52,549 nt of DNA, taken from assembly GCA_027365415.1 (NCBI GenBank), contig DAHXNK010000004.1:1-52549 (forward strand). The letters run 5' to 3'. Position 1 is the stretch's first letter. Each line of letters begins with the position of its first letter. Shown one piece after another: positions 29,164 to 36,940 of this stretch. The notes beneath the pieces were generated by a model. It did no database searches. It was not told the DNA's origin and saw only the letters and a list, made by a program, of their open reading frames with translations. The DNA comes from Acidobacteriaceae bacterium (lineage in GTDB: Bacteria > Acidobacteriota > Terriglobia > Terriglobales > Acidobacteriaceae). Position numbers and translations under genes: made by a program.

Positions 29164-29243
29164 GTCATTCTGTGGTCGATGCTTCGTCTGTTGCGCCAGT
29201 ATTCTCTGGATTCTTCATTCCGCTACACTTCGTTCAGAATGGC
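29164..29243. repeat. REP-like repeat, copy 3, with inverted ends
   Basis: GTCATTCTG at the left and CAGAATGGC at the right are inverted with one mismatch, so the 80-nt unit can fold on itself. Inside it lies GTATTCTCTGGATTCTT, as in copy 2. It occupies the spacer between the ICMT-like gene and parB. Confidence 0.5.
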
Positions 29244-29266
29244 AAACTTTGCAACGCGCTCTGCCC

Positions 29267-30217
29267 TTACTCCCCGGCGATGGCTGTCATCAGGGCATCA
29301 AAATCCTCCAGCCCGGAGTATTCAATCACCACGCGCCCCTTGCCGCGCTTGTCCTCTACGCGAACCTTCAGACCCAGCGCGCGTTGCAGACGATCCTGCG
29401 CCTCGCGGACATTCGGATCTTGCGGCTGCAAATTCGCCACATCTTCGCCTTTGTTGCTGCGTTTTTCTGGGTTGATCAGACCTTGAATGTAGGTCTCCGT
29501 CTGGCGAACGGACATGGCCAGCGCCGTAATCTTCCTCGCCGCCTTCAGGATGGCCTCTGGAGCCTCCAGCGCCAGCAACGTGCGCGCATGGCCAAAGCTC
29601 AACTCACCTGCTTCGACTTTGCCCTGGACTTCTATCGGCAAACGCAACAAACGAAGGAAGTTGGCGATAGTGGCGCGATCTTTTCCCGTGCGCTGCGCCA
29701 TCTGCTCCTGGGTCATTTTGAAGTCGCGGCCCAAGCGTTCATAGGCGCGGGCCTGCTCCATCGCGTTCAGGTCGGCGCGTTGCAGGTTCTCAACGATGGT
29801 CATCTCCATCGCCTGCTCGTCAGAAACCTGGCGCAAAATCGCCGGAATCGTGGCCTTGCCCGCCTTCTGCGAGGCCAGCCAGCGACGCTCGCCAGCAATC
29901 AACTGGAAGCGGCCATTGGACAGCGGGCGCACCACGATGGGCTGAACCACTCCGGTCGCGGCGATGGAGCGAGATAGCTCCTCTAGCTGGGCTGCGTCCA
30001 CCTTGCTGCGTGTCTGGTAGGGATTGCGATCCACCAATTCGACGGGAATTTCGCGCGGCTTGCCGGACTCGGTCGGCGGAGCCAGCGCGGACGCAGGCTG
30101 GGCGGTCGCCCCTGCAGGACGGCTGGGCAGCAGCGACTCCAGCCCTTTACCAAGGGCGCGGCGCTTGCTGGCATCTTTGTCAGCCGCTGGGACTTGCGTT
30201 GGGGTGGGTGTAGACAT
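29267..30217 (-). CDS. parB: Chromosome partitioning protein ParB
   Basis: CTP-dependent clamp that loads at parS and organises the origin region for segregation. The 316 residues show the N-terminal basic KRRALGKGLESLLP (ParA-stimulating), the ParB/Srx domain VELVDRNPYQTR and LIAGERRWLASQKAG with the GERR CTP-binding motif, the AMEMTIVENLQRADLNAMEQA segment, and the helix-turn-helix MTQEQMAQRTGKDRATIANFLRLL. ATG at 30217 has GGAGG 8 nt upstream, 24 nt after parA. Two parS-like sites lie just upstream of parA. Confidence 0.97.
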   Translation of the reverse strand: MSTPTPTQVPAADKDASKRRALGKGLESLLPSRPAGATAQPASALAPPTESGKPREIPVELVDRNPYQTRSKVDAAQLEELSRSIAATGVVQPIVVRPLSNGRFQLIAGERRWLASQKAGKATIPAILRQVSDEQAMEMTIVENLQRADLNAMEQARAYERLGRDFKMTQEQMAQRTGKDRATIANFLRLLRLPIEVQGKVEAGELSFGHARTLLALEAPEAILKAARKITALAMSVRQTETYIQGLINPEKRSNKGEDVANLQPQDPNVREAQDRLQRALGLKVRVEDKRGKGRVVIEYSGLEDFDALMTAIAGE

Positions 30218-30241
30218 GGGATCAACCTCCAAAAATTAAAC

Positions 30242-31099
30242 TCAGGTGTACGGCCAGAAACGAACCTTGGTTTCCTTGTTGGCCGCTTGGTGGCGCGCGG
30301 CGGCGGCCTTGCGCTCCTTTTCGCGTGGACTCTCGACATGGTTCCGATGGAGAATCTCGCGGGCCAGTTCCATGTAGCTCTCCGCGCCGCGGGAACGAGC
30401 ATCATAGACCTGCACGGGCATCCCGTGGCTGGGAGCTTCGGCCACGCGGATATTGCGTGGAATCGTGGTCTTCAACAGCTTCTCGCCAAAGAAGTTCCGC
30501 AGATTTTCCGTCACCTGCTGGGCAAGATTCGTGCGCTCGTCATACATGGTCAGCACCACGCCCTCAATCACCAGATCGGGATGGATAGAGTCACGAACGC
30601 GCTCCAGTGTGCTCACCAGCTCACTGACGCCTTCCAGGGCAAAATACTCGGCCTGCATGGGGATTAGCAGCGAATCGGCAGCCACTAACGCATTTAGAGT
30701 CAACAGATCGAGCGCCGGGGGACAATCCAAAACAATCCAGTCGTAGGTCTGCCGAACCCCTTGAATGGCATTCTTGAGTCGAAAAGCGCGATCTTTAGAC
30801 GGTACCAGCTCGATATTGGCTCCGATCAGATGCTTGCTGCTGGGAATCAATCGCAAGCGCTCCAAGCCCGTCTCCAGGGCGATCTCCTCCGCTGTCGCAT
30901 TGCCCAGTAGCAGATCGTAGACGGAGTGGCGATCCGCGTCCCGCTGAAAGCCCAAGCCGCCCGTAGTGTTGGCCTGCGGGTCGCAATCAATCAGCAGGCA
31001 CTGTAATCCCTCCAACGCAAACGCGGTGGCGAGGTTGATGGCAGTAGTGGTTTTACCCACACCACCTTTTTGATTGACGACAGCGAGAGTCTTTTGCAT
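30242..31099 (-). CDS. parA: Chromosome partitioning ATPase ParA
   Basis: Deviant Walker ATPase (MinD/ParA) that moves ParB-parS complexes. The 285 residues start QKTLAVVNQKGGVGKTTTAINLA, with the signature Lys in KGGVGKT, then LLIDCDPQANTTGGLG, DWIVLDCPPALDLLTLNALVA and the C-terminal TIPRNIRVAEAPSHGMPVQVYD. ATG at 31099 starts the family homology although no Shine-Dalgarno is seen; longer in-frame readings run back through the parS sites and are not credible. It forms an operon with parB. Confidence 0.97.
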   Translation of the reverse strand: MQKTLAVVNQKGGVGKTTTAINLATAFALEGLQCLLIDCDPQANTTGGLGFQRDADRHSVYDLLLGNATAEEIALETGLERLRLIPSSKHLIGANIELVPSKDRAFRLKNAIQGVRQTYDWIVLDCPPALDLLTLNALVAADSLLIPMQAEYFALEGVSELVSTLERVRDSIHPDLVIEGVVLTMYDERTNLAQQVTENLRNFFGEKLLKTTIPRNIRVAEAPSHGMPVQVYDARSRGAESYMELAREILHRNHVESPREKERKAAAARHQAANKETKVRFWPYT

Positions 31100-31322
31100 G
31101 GGCTGGCAAGTAGAGTACCGAACGAATGGGATGGGGGCAATGCCAGATCTCTGTGCATTTCCAAGACAAATCTGTGGAATACATTCGTGGACATGCCGGA
31201 AAATCGCTGCAAGCTTCCCTTCTGCAAGGGTTATCTGCCTGTGGGCAGACTGCGAAATAAACCTCAAAAAAAACTGTTCCGTGGAAAACTTTTGTGTTTT
31301 TCCGTTTTTGTGGCCGTAGAAA

Positions 31323-31338
31323 TGTTCCACGTAGAACA
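31323..31338. other. parS-like site 1
   Basis: TGTTCCACGTAGAACA differs by one base from the perfect palindrome at 31360. It matches the bacterial parS consensus (TGTTTCACGTGAAACA) except for the paired substitutions seen at both sites here and the central change. It lies upstream of parA. A further degenerate half-match (TGTTCCGTGGAAAA) occurs at 31274-31287. Confidence 0.75.
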
Positions 31339-31354
31339 TATTGCGCGAGGGAAG

Positions 31355-31380
31355 CGTGATGTTCCACGTGGAACATCACG
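31355..31380. other. parS site 2, a perfect 26-bp palindrome
   Basis: The core TGTTCCACGTGGAACA (31360-31375) is extended by CGTGA on the left and TCACG on the right, giving exact dyad symmetry over 26 bp. This is the ParB-binding centromere sequence. It overlaps the rsmG stop codon (31376-31378). The centre-to-centre distance to site 1 is 37 bp. Confidence 0.9.
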
Positions 31381-32035
31381 CCATCTTCTGCCCCAGAAGC
31401 ACCACGCGCTGCGTCGATCCCGGAAGACTCTCCCGCTCCTGCCACATCAGCCCCGGCAAAAGCGCGCGAACCGATGGAGCCTGTGCCGCCGTGGTTAGCA
31501 CCGCGCACCATCCGCCCGGAGCCACGCGCTGCGCGGCGGCGGGCAATGCCAGATTCATCTGATCCACAGCACGGAGCGTGACCGCGTCAAAGCACTGCGT
31601 GGCAGGCATCGCTTCCACCCGCCCCGCGTAAACTGTGGTCTGTTGCAGACCCAGAACGCGCGCCACCTCTCGCAAAAACGCTGCTTTTTTTCCTTGCGCC
31701 TCCGCTAGTGTCACGGAAATCTCTGGACGCGCCAACTGGATGGGGATTCCCGGCAGGCCCGCGCCAGAACCAAAATCCAGCAACGTGGCAATTCCCGGCG
31801 GCAAAATCTGGGCACAGCATAGACATTCCGCCAAGTGTATCTGCGCCAGCTCCTGCGGTTGGCGCACGGCAGTCAGGTTCATCCGCTGGTTCCATCGGTA
31901 TAACAGCTCCACGTAGGCAGCAAGTTGCTCCCACAGGTTGGTCGGGAGGGACGGCGCAGCGAATACGGCTGAACCTGCCCAGGCCGCAAGTTGCTCTGGG
32001 GTCAAGAGTTCCGATGTTCTGCTGGCTGTTTTCAA
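31376..32035 (-). CDS. rsmG: 16S rRNA (guanine527-N7)-methyltransferase RsmG
   Basis: Methylates G527 of 16S rRNA. The 219 residues carry YVELLYRWNQRMNLTAVR, the SAM-binding LLDFGSGAGLPGIPIQLARP, VTLAEAQGKKAAFLREVARVLGL and FDAVTLRAVDQMNLALPAAA. The start is TTG at 32035. It lies upstream of parA on the same strand, the widely conserved rsmG-parAB order near origins. Its stop codon is inside the parS palindrome. Confidence 0.95.
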   Translation of the reverse strand: MKTASRTSELLTPEQLAAWAGSAVFAAPSLPTNLWEQLAAYVELLYRWNQRMNLTAVRQPQELAQIHLAECLCCAQILPPGIATLLDFGSGAGLPGIPIQLARPEISVTLAEAQGKKAAFLREVARVLGLQQTTVYAGRVEAMPATQCFDAVTLRAVDQMNLALPAAAQRVAPGGWCAVLTTAAQAPSVRALLPGLMWQERESLPGSTQRVVLLGQKMA

Positions 32036-32066
32036 GAAATCTGCCTATCTCCCAGCTTATCCTTGC

Positions 32067-32849
32067 TTATCCCAAAGATTCGCGAATGGCGCGGGGCTGC
32101 CATGCCTGTGCAACCTGTAGAAAATGGGAAAAGATCGCGCGAGAAGCGGCACTTTCTTCCAGTGTGCGCTCTGGATGCCATTGCAGTCCCAGGACGAAAT
32201 GTCCGGCCTGCTCGCCGCCTGTTTGCTCTCCTTCGACGGCCTCCACCACGCCATCCTGCGGACAGCGTGCCACCACGCGCAGGCCGTCTCCCGCAATGCC
32301 CACGGCCTGGTGATGGCTGGAATTGACGGGAATCCGGAGCATATCCGCCATATGTTCCACATCGCTGGCCGATTCCAGCATGGCCGCCAGCATGGAATCA
32401 GGAGCCACCGCCACGGAATGCGCCACCGCAACCCCGCGTGGAGCCTTATGATTCACCGGAATGGGCAGAACATCCTGCACTAGGGTTCCCGTCCGCCACA
32501 CATTCAACGTCTGCATCCCATAGCAAATGCAGAGCAATGGTCGATGCAAATTGTGTGCATCCTGCAACAGTAGCTCGTCCACATTTTCGCGGGCCGGATC
32601 GGCAGCGGCGGTCTCCGGCTCCGACTCGGCCCCATACTTGTGGGGATTTACGTCCGCCGGACTCCCTGGCAGCAAAATCCCCTGACAGGTGCCGACCAAG
32701 CGCGCAATGTCAGCAGAAGAAAGCAACCAAGAGACCTCGATCGGCTCACCGCCGAAACGCGTGACCGCCGCCGCGTACTGCGGCCAAGCGCGGGCGTTGT
32801 ACTCCGGGTTGGTGCTGGTTGGCAGCGGAATGGCGATGCGTGGTCGCAT
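32067..32849 (-). CDS. Class I glutamine amidotransferase-like hydrolase (peptidase C26)
   Basis: Similar to gamma-glutamyl-gamma-aminobutyrate hydrolases (PuuD group). The 260 residues show the C26 layout: ILLPGSPADVNPHKYG, nucleophile elbow LCICYGMQTLNV with catalytic Cys, VNSSHHQAVG, and GLQWHPERT completing the Cys-His-Glu triad. ATG at 32849 follows AGGA. No polyamine catabolism genes surround it, so substrate is uncertain. It is in a minus-strand run folC, plsC, this gene, rsmG, parA, parB. Confidence 0.88.
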   Translation of the reverse strand: MRPRIAIPLPTSTNPEYNARAWPQYAAAVTRFGGEPIEVSWLLSSADIARLVGTCQGILLPGSPADVNPHKYGAESEPETAAADPARENVDELLLQDAHNLHRPLLCICYGMQTLNVWRTGTLVQDVLPIPVNHKAPRGVAVAHSVAVAPDSMLAAMLESASDVEHMADMLRIPVNSSHHQAVGIAGDGLRVVARCPQDGVVEAVEGEQTGGEQAGHFVLGLQWHPERTLEESAASRAIFSHFLQVAQAWQPRAIRESLG

Positions 32850-32898
32850 ATTTTCCTAGCTCTGGTTGTTTTCTTGATTCTAGCTTTCCTAGTTCGAG

Positions 32899-33747
32899 CT
32901 ACGAAATCTGAGCCTCTTGCGGCGGCAACTCCGTGTATTGATGGTACATGCTGGCAATCTCATCGTGAATGCGCCGCATCAGGGCATCGGCGGTCTTGGG
33001 TGTGTATTCTGTCGTAGAAATAGCTTTCCCTATAACAAGATAGAGTGGACGCGGGCGCAGGTGATAGGTGTGCATGGGCATCAATTCGTAGGTTCCCACC
33101 AGAGCCATCGGCACCACGGGCACTTGTGCGCGAATGGCGATGAAGGCAACGCCACTCAAAAAAGATTGCAACTGGCCATCGGGCGAACGACCGCCTTCGG
33201 GAAAAATCACCAGCGGCATCCCCTGCTTGAGCACCTGCACGCTTCGATTCAGGCTGGAAAGACTGGATCGTATATGGCTGCTGTCCACGGGGATTTGCCC
33301 AGAACGTCGCAGATACCAGCCAATGAAGGGAATACGGAAGAGATCGTGCCGGGCCAGAATGCGAAACTGAAAGGGCAGCTTGCTAAAGACCACCGGCGTA
33401 TCCATGTAAGACAGGTGGTTAACGGCATAAACAGCGGCTTGATTCTTGTCGAGATTTTCCGCGCCGATCACGCGAACCGGCGACAGGCTAATGCGCAGCA
33501 CGGTGCTGCCCCAGACCCGCGCAATCCGGTGCTGCCAACGACCCGTCGCATCGACCAAGGAGGCTAGCAGCGCCACACTGCCAAAGACAGTGGTCGCCAA
33601 ACCAAACATCGGAGCCAACAGCAGATGACTGAACCAACGCGCCCAGACGCTGGAGCGCAATGGCGGGGGCTGTGCGCTGACGGCACCTCCCGTGGGGACT
33701 GGAGTTTCTTCCGTTGTTTGTGTCGGAGCTTGTAGCGGGGGTCTCAT
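32899..33747 (-). CDS. plsC: 1-acyl-sn-glycerol-3-phosphate acyltransferase
   Basis: Makes phosphatidic acid from lysophosphatidate at the inner membrane. The 282 residues have an N-terminal Pro-rich stretch, a membrane segment (LLLAPMFGLATTVFGSVALLA), the catalytic box VNHLSYMDTPVV (HX4D), IPFIGWYLRRSGQIPVD, and the second box VIFPEGGRSPDGQL. ATG at 33747 overlaps the folC stop as ATGA, implying translational coupling. The symbol is assigned by family; substrate preference is not shown. Confidence 0.9.
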   Translation of the reverse strand: MRPPLQAPTQTTEETPVPTGGAVSAQPPPLRSSVWARWFSHLLLAPMFGLATTVFGSVALLASLVDATGRWQHRIARVWGSTVLRISLSPVRVIGAENLDKNQAAVYAVNHLSYMDTPVVFSKLPFQFRILARHDLFRIPFIGWYLRRSGQIPVDSSHIRSSLSSLNRSVQVLKQGMPLVIFPEGGRSPDGQLQSFLSGVAFIAIRAQVPVVPMALVGTYELMPMHTYHLRPRPLYLVIGKAISTTEYTPKTADALMRRIHDEIASMYHQYTELPPQEAQIS

Positions 33748-35183
33748 CGCGGGTTGGAACCTGCTTGGCGCGCTTGCAACTCTTCCTGCAACTGTTTCTG
33801 CAACCAGGCCCGCAGCGGCCCGGCCAAATAGATGGAGCCTGCACAGACCACTTGGCCCTCCGGCGGTGTCCGCTTCAGCGCCAGCCGCAACGCGTCCAGC
33901 GCCGTATCTGCCGCAGTCGCGGGCACGCCAACGGCCTCGGCCACGGCAAGCAAATCCTCCGCGTGGCTGGTGCGCGGCGAATCAACAGGCGTAACCACCA
34001 CATGATCGAAGATGGGAAAAAGAATCTGCGCCATTTCCGCATAGGCCTTGTCCTGCATACAGCCAAAGACCAGTGTGCGCGGCCCAGATTTTGGATCGGC
34101 GCTCAGAGCAGAGCGCAGCGTCCAAGCTCCGGCAGGATTGTGCGCCACGTCCAACAATACTTCCGGGAGCAGCGCCCCTGCCTGTCCGATTCCTAGGGAT
34201 TGCCCGATTCCCAGGGAAAATCGCTCCAGTCGGGCGGGCCAGCGCGTCGCTCGAACCCCAGTCGCCACAGCCTCTGCGTTTAATTTGTAACCATGACGGT
34301 TACATAATTCCACGGCGGCAGCCACGGCCAGCGCCACGTTGCGATGTTGATGCGTTCCCGCCAGCGGCGGCGCAAGTTCAACCCTCTCGCCGAGTACGCT
34401 CACGGAATAAGCTGCGCCCCAGGCGCTTGCATCGTGGGGGGGCAGATATTCGGCGGCGTTGATGCCGATCACACCCAACTCTATCGCCACCTCGCCCAGC
34501 ACTTGATTGGCCTCTGGATGCTGCGACAGCGTGACCAAAACACCATTCCGGCGCAGGATGCCCGCCTTCTCGCGCGCAATCTCGGTCAACGTCAGCCCCA
34601 GCCATTCCGTATGGTCGATAGAAATATCGGTGATGACCGAAAGAAGTGGCTCGACAATGTTGGTCGCGTCTAAACGTCCGCCCAGGCCAACTTCGAGTAC
34701 AGCAAGCTCCACCTGCTGTTCAGAAAAATAAAGAAAAGCAAGCGTCGTAATCGCCTCAAAAAAGCTGGGCGGATGGGGGAGTTTTCCCGCTGTCACCAAC
34801 GCGGAGCCAACCTCATCCACGCGGAAGTAGAGCCGCGCAAAATCTTCGTCGGAGATTTCCACGCCGTTGATCTGGATGCGCTCATTCACCCGCGACAGAT
34901 GTGGAGAGGTGTAAAGTCCCACGCGATGGCCCGCCGCGCGCAGGATGCTGGACAGCATTGCCGCTGTCGATCCTTTGCCGTTGGTGCCCGCAATCAACAC
35001 GCTGGGAAACGCATGTTCTGGATGGCCCAAGGCCGTAGCCAGCAGGCGCATTTGATCCAGATCGAATTTGCGCCGCGTGTGTAGAGAATCCTTACCGGAG
35101 ATCGTGCCCGCTATTCTGTCGGGCGCAGGCGCAAGCTCCTGCCCTAAGGCATATAGACGCTCGACGGCTGCGGTGTAGGACAT
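33744..35183 (-). CDS. folC: Folylpolyglutamate synthase / dihydrofolate synthase
   Basis: Mur-ligase-fold enzyme adding glutamate to dihydropteroate and folates. The 479 residues show SVLIAGTNGKGSTAAMLSSI (P-loop), GLYTSPHLSRVNERIQING, LEVGLGGRLDATNIVEP, SIDHTEWLGLTLTEIAREKAGI and the C-terminal DVAHNPAGAW. ATG at 35183 begins the family homology (MSYTAAVERLYALGQEL); longer in-frame readings extend into the AT-rich spacer and are rejected. A small 18-nt tandem duplication at 34183-34218 gives a repeated SLGIGQ. It overlaps plsC by 4 nt. Confidence 0.95.
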   Translation of the reverse strand: MSYTAAVERLYALGQELAPAPDRIAGTISGKDSLHTRRKFDLDQMRLLATALGHPEHAFPSVLIAGTNGKGSTAAMLSSILRAAGHRVGLYTSPHLSRVNERIQINGVEISDEDFARLYFRVDEVGSALVTAGKLPHPPSFFEAITTLAFLYFSEQQVELAVLEVGLGGRLDATNIVEPLLSVITDISIDHTEWLGLTLTEIAREKAGILRRNGVLVTLSQHPEANQVLGEVAIELGVIGINAAEYLPPHDASAWGAAYSVSVLGERVELAPPLAGTHQHRNVALAVAAAVELCNRHGYKLNAEAVATGVRATRWPARLERFSLGIGQSLGIGQAGALLPEVLLDVAHNPAGAWTLRSALSADPKSGPRTLVFGCMQDKAYAEMAQILFPIFDHVVVTPVDSPRTSHAEDLLAVAEAVGVPATAADTALDALRLALKRTPPEGQVVCAGSIYLAGPLRAWLQKQLQEELQARQAGSNPR

Positions 35184-35741
35184 GGCTTTGATTCTAAGCG
35201 AGAGTGGAATGAAAGAAGGAAATTTCCTACAATCTTTCTCTTTGTGTATTTCTGGATAGAGGAAAGCATGCGCCCAGCGTGCTTTTTGGCGGTCTTTACA
35301 CATGCCGTCCACTTCCTCCACAGGGGAGTATGAGGAGAGGATGTGCATTCTCTGGGTATCCGTGGACGGTATTTCTGTGGAATAACCTCTAATGCCTGTT
35401 CTCCCTGATTTCCTAAATCTACATTCCAACTTTTCTAAATCTGAAACCCTTTCCATCGTGCTTACCAATAAGCACTTGTCTGGAATATCCAAATTTCCTC
35501 AGGCATCGACTACTACGGCTCAATGTATTTTGTTTTATTTTTAAAGGGTAGAAAAGCGGCGCGCATAGAGTCCAAAAGCACAGAAGAACCTCTCTGTAAC
35601 TTTTTTCCTCTATATCTCCAACTTTTCCTTATTTATTTATTCCATTTCATTACCCTTTATCTCTACAATGAAGCCAACCCAAGAACACGACGAAACAAAA
35701 TTTTGTCGTGTGGTGTACAAGTTTGAGAGGGTATAAAACAC
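35184..35741. other. AT-rich folC-dnaN intergenic region, candidate oriC
   Basis: This 558-nt divergent spacer is strikingly A+T-rich on its right side (for example TATTTTGTTTTATTTTTAAA near 35526-35545 and repeated TTAT near 35630). DnaA-box-like 9-mers are CTTTACACA at 35294-35302 and, reversed, a TGTGGAATA near 35387, each one mismatch from TTWTNCACA. Two related stretches TTTCCTAAATCT and TTTTCTAAATCT occur near 35410 and 35431. ACACGAC (35685-35691) and GTCGTGT (35705-35711) form an inverted repeat 31 nt before dnaN. A short reading frame at 35523-35726 looks spurious. Confidence 0.45.
35685..35711. promoter_or_regulatory. Inverted repeat upstream of dnaN
   Basis: ACACGAC and GTCGTGT flank a 13-nt loop that ends in AAAATTTT. 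The position suggests an operator or a leader hairpin of dnaN; it could also be part of an origin. Function is inferred. Confidence 0.4.
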
Positions 35742-36911
35742 ATGCCAAGCCTCGAAGTAGAGCCGGAGAAGCCAATGGTCGAGAGCACCGAGATGGAAAT
35801 CAGTGTAAATCGGCAGCAGTTGCTGCGAGAATTAACCGCAACCCAGGGCGTGGTGGAGAGAAAAACCACAATCCCCATCTTGTCGAATTTCCTGTTAGAA
35901 GCACAGGATGGCCGCTTGACCATCACAGCCACAGATCTCGATCAGAGTATCCGTACATCCTGTGAGGCTAAAGTGAAAAAGGCTGGAGCCTGTACGATTC
36001 CAGCGCGCAAACTCTACGACTACATCAAGCTGATGCCAGAGGGTGAGATCAGTATTAAATTGATGGAAAACCACTGGGTGCAGATTCGCATGGGGCGGTC
36101 GAACACTAAGATGGTTGGCATGGCGCGAGCAAACTTCCCACAAGTTCCACAGTTTCCAGAGGCATCCGCCATTCGTCTTTCCAGCGCATCCTTGCGCGCC
36201 ATGATTAGTAAAACCATCTTTGCCATTGCGAATGAGGAATCGCGCTATACGTTGAACGGCGCGCTTTTGACACTCAAAGATGGAGGTATGATTCTGGTTG
36301 CAACAGACGGACATCGCTTGGCGCACATTGAAAAGACAGGCGAGACGCTCAATGTTAGCGGAGAAAAGAAGGTCTTGATTCCGCGCAAAGCGTTGAGTGA
36401 ACTGCAATCCCTATTGTCCGCCTCTGACGCGGAGTTTCTCGACTTTGCTGATGACGAGCAAACACTCTACTTCCGCATTGGCGGATGCCTGTTGACCTCG
36501 CGCAAACTAACCGGGCAATTTCCAAATTACGAAGCAGTACTCCCCAGAGACAACAATAAGTTTGTCATCGTGCGCACGGAGGAGTTGTTGGGTTGCATTC
36601 AGCGTGTGGCGCAGTTTGCCGATGAGCGCTCTGGCGCTATCAAGATGCGCTTTGAGCAAAACGAGTTGAAAATTTCCTCCTCTTCCACCGACGCGGGCGA
36701 GTCGGAGGATACCATCGAGACGCCGTACAGCAACGATCCACTGGTGGTGGGTTTTAACTCTGTGTACATGGTGGATTTTCTGAAGGCAGTCAGCCACGCC
36801 AGCGAGGTGCGCTTGGAGTTCAAAGACGCGCAATCGGCAGGGCAGATGCGGCCAGAGGATACCAACGATGATTTCAAATACCGCTACATCCTGATGCCGA
36901 TGCGGATTTGA
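35742..36911 (+). CDS. dnaN: DNA polymerase III sliding clamp (beta)
   Basis: Ring-shaped processivity clamp. The 389 residues begin the clamp fold at MEISVNRQQLLRELTATQGV, with LSNFLLEAQDGRLTITATDLD, the middle domain IFAIANEESRYTLNGALL and DGHRLAHIE, and the C-terminal YILMPMRI typical of beta. ATG at 35742 has a GAGGG 10 nt upstream. ATG at 35775 (GGAG, 6 nt) is an equally good start, and homology begins at 35793. It is separated from dnaA by 32 kb. Confidence 0.97.
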   Translation: MPSLEVEPEKPMVESTEMEISVNRQQLLRELTATQGVVERKTTIPILSNFLLEAQDGRLTITATDLDQSIRTSCEAKVKKAGACTIPARKLYDYIKLMPEGEISIKLMENHWVQIRMGRSNTKMVGMARANFPQVPQFPEASAIRLSSASLRAMISKTIFAIANEESRYTLNGALLTLKDGGMILVATDGHRLAHIEKTGETLNVSGEKKVLIPRKALSELQSLLSASDAEFLDFADDEQTLYFRIGGCLLTSRKLTGQFPNYEAVLPRDNNKFVIVRTEELLGCIQRVAQFADERSGAIKMRFEQNELKISSSSTDAGESEDTIETPYSNDPLVVGFNSVYMVDFLKAVSHASEVRLEFKDAQSAGQMRPEDTNDDFKYRYILMPMRI

Positions 36912-36940
36912 TTTAAGCCAAGGGCGCAGGATGTTCCATG

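Noticed and set aside
31100-31339. 80-residue N-terminal extension of ParA
   Set aside because: It would be read through the parS-like site and shows no ParA homology; ATG 31099 directly precedes the conserved KGGVGKT region.
34183-34218. 18-nt tandem duplication inside folC as a possible phase-variable tract
   Set aside because: Only two imperfect units, in frame, giving a harmless repeated SLGIGQ; no sign of variability.
35523-35726. 67-codon plus-strand frame in the folC-dnaN spacer
   Set aside because: No ribosome site, composition follows the AT-rich spacer, and it runs through the dnaN upstream inverted repeat.
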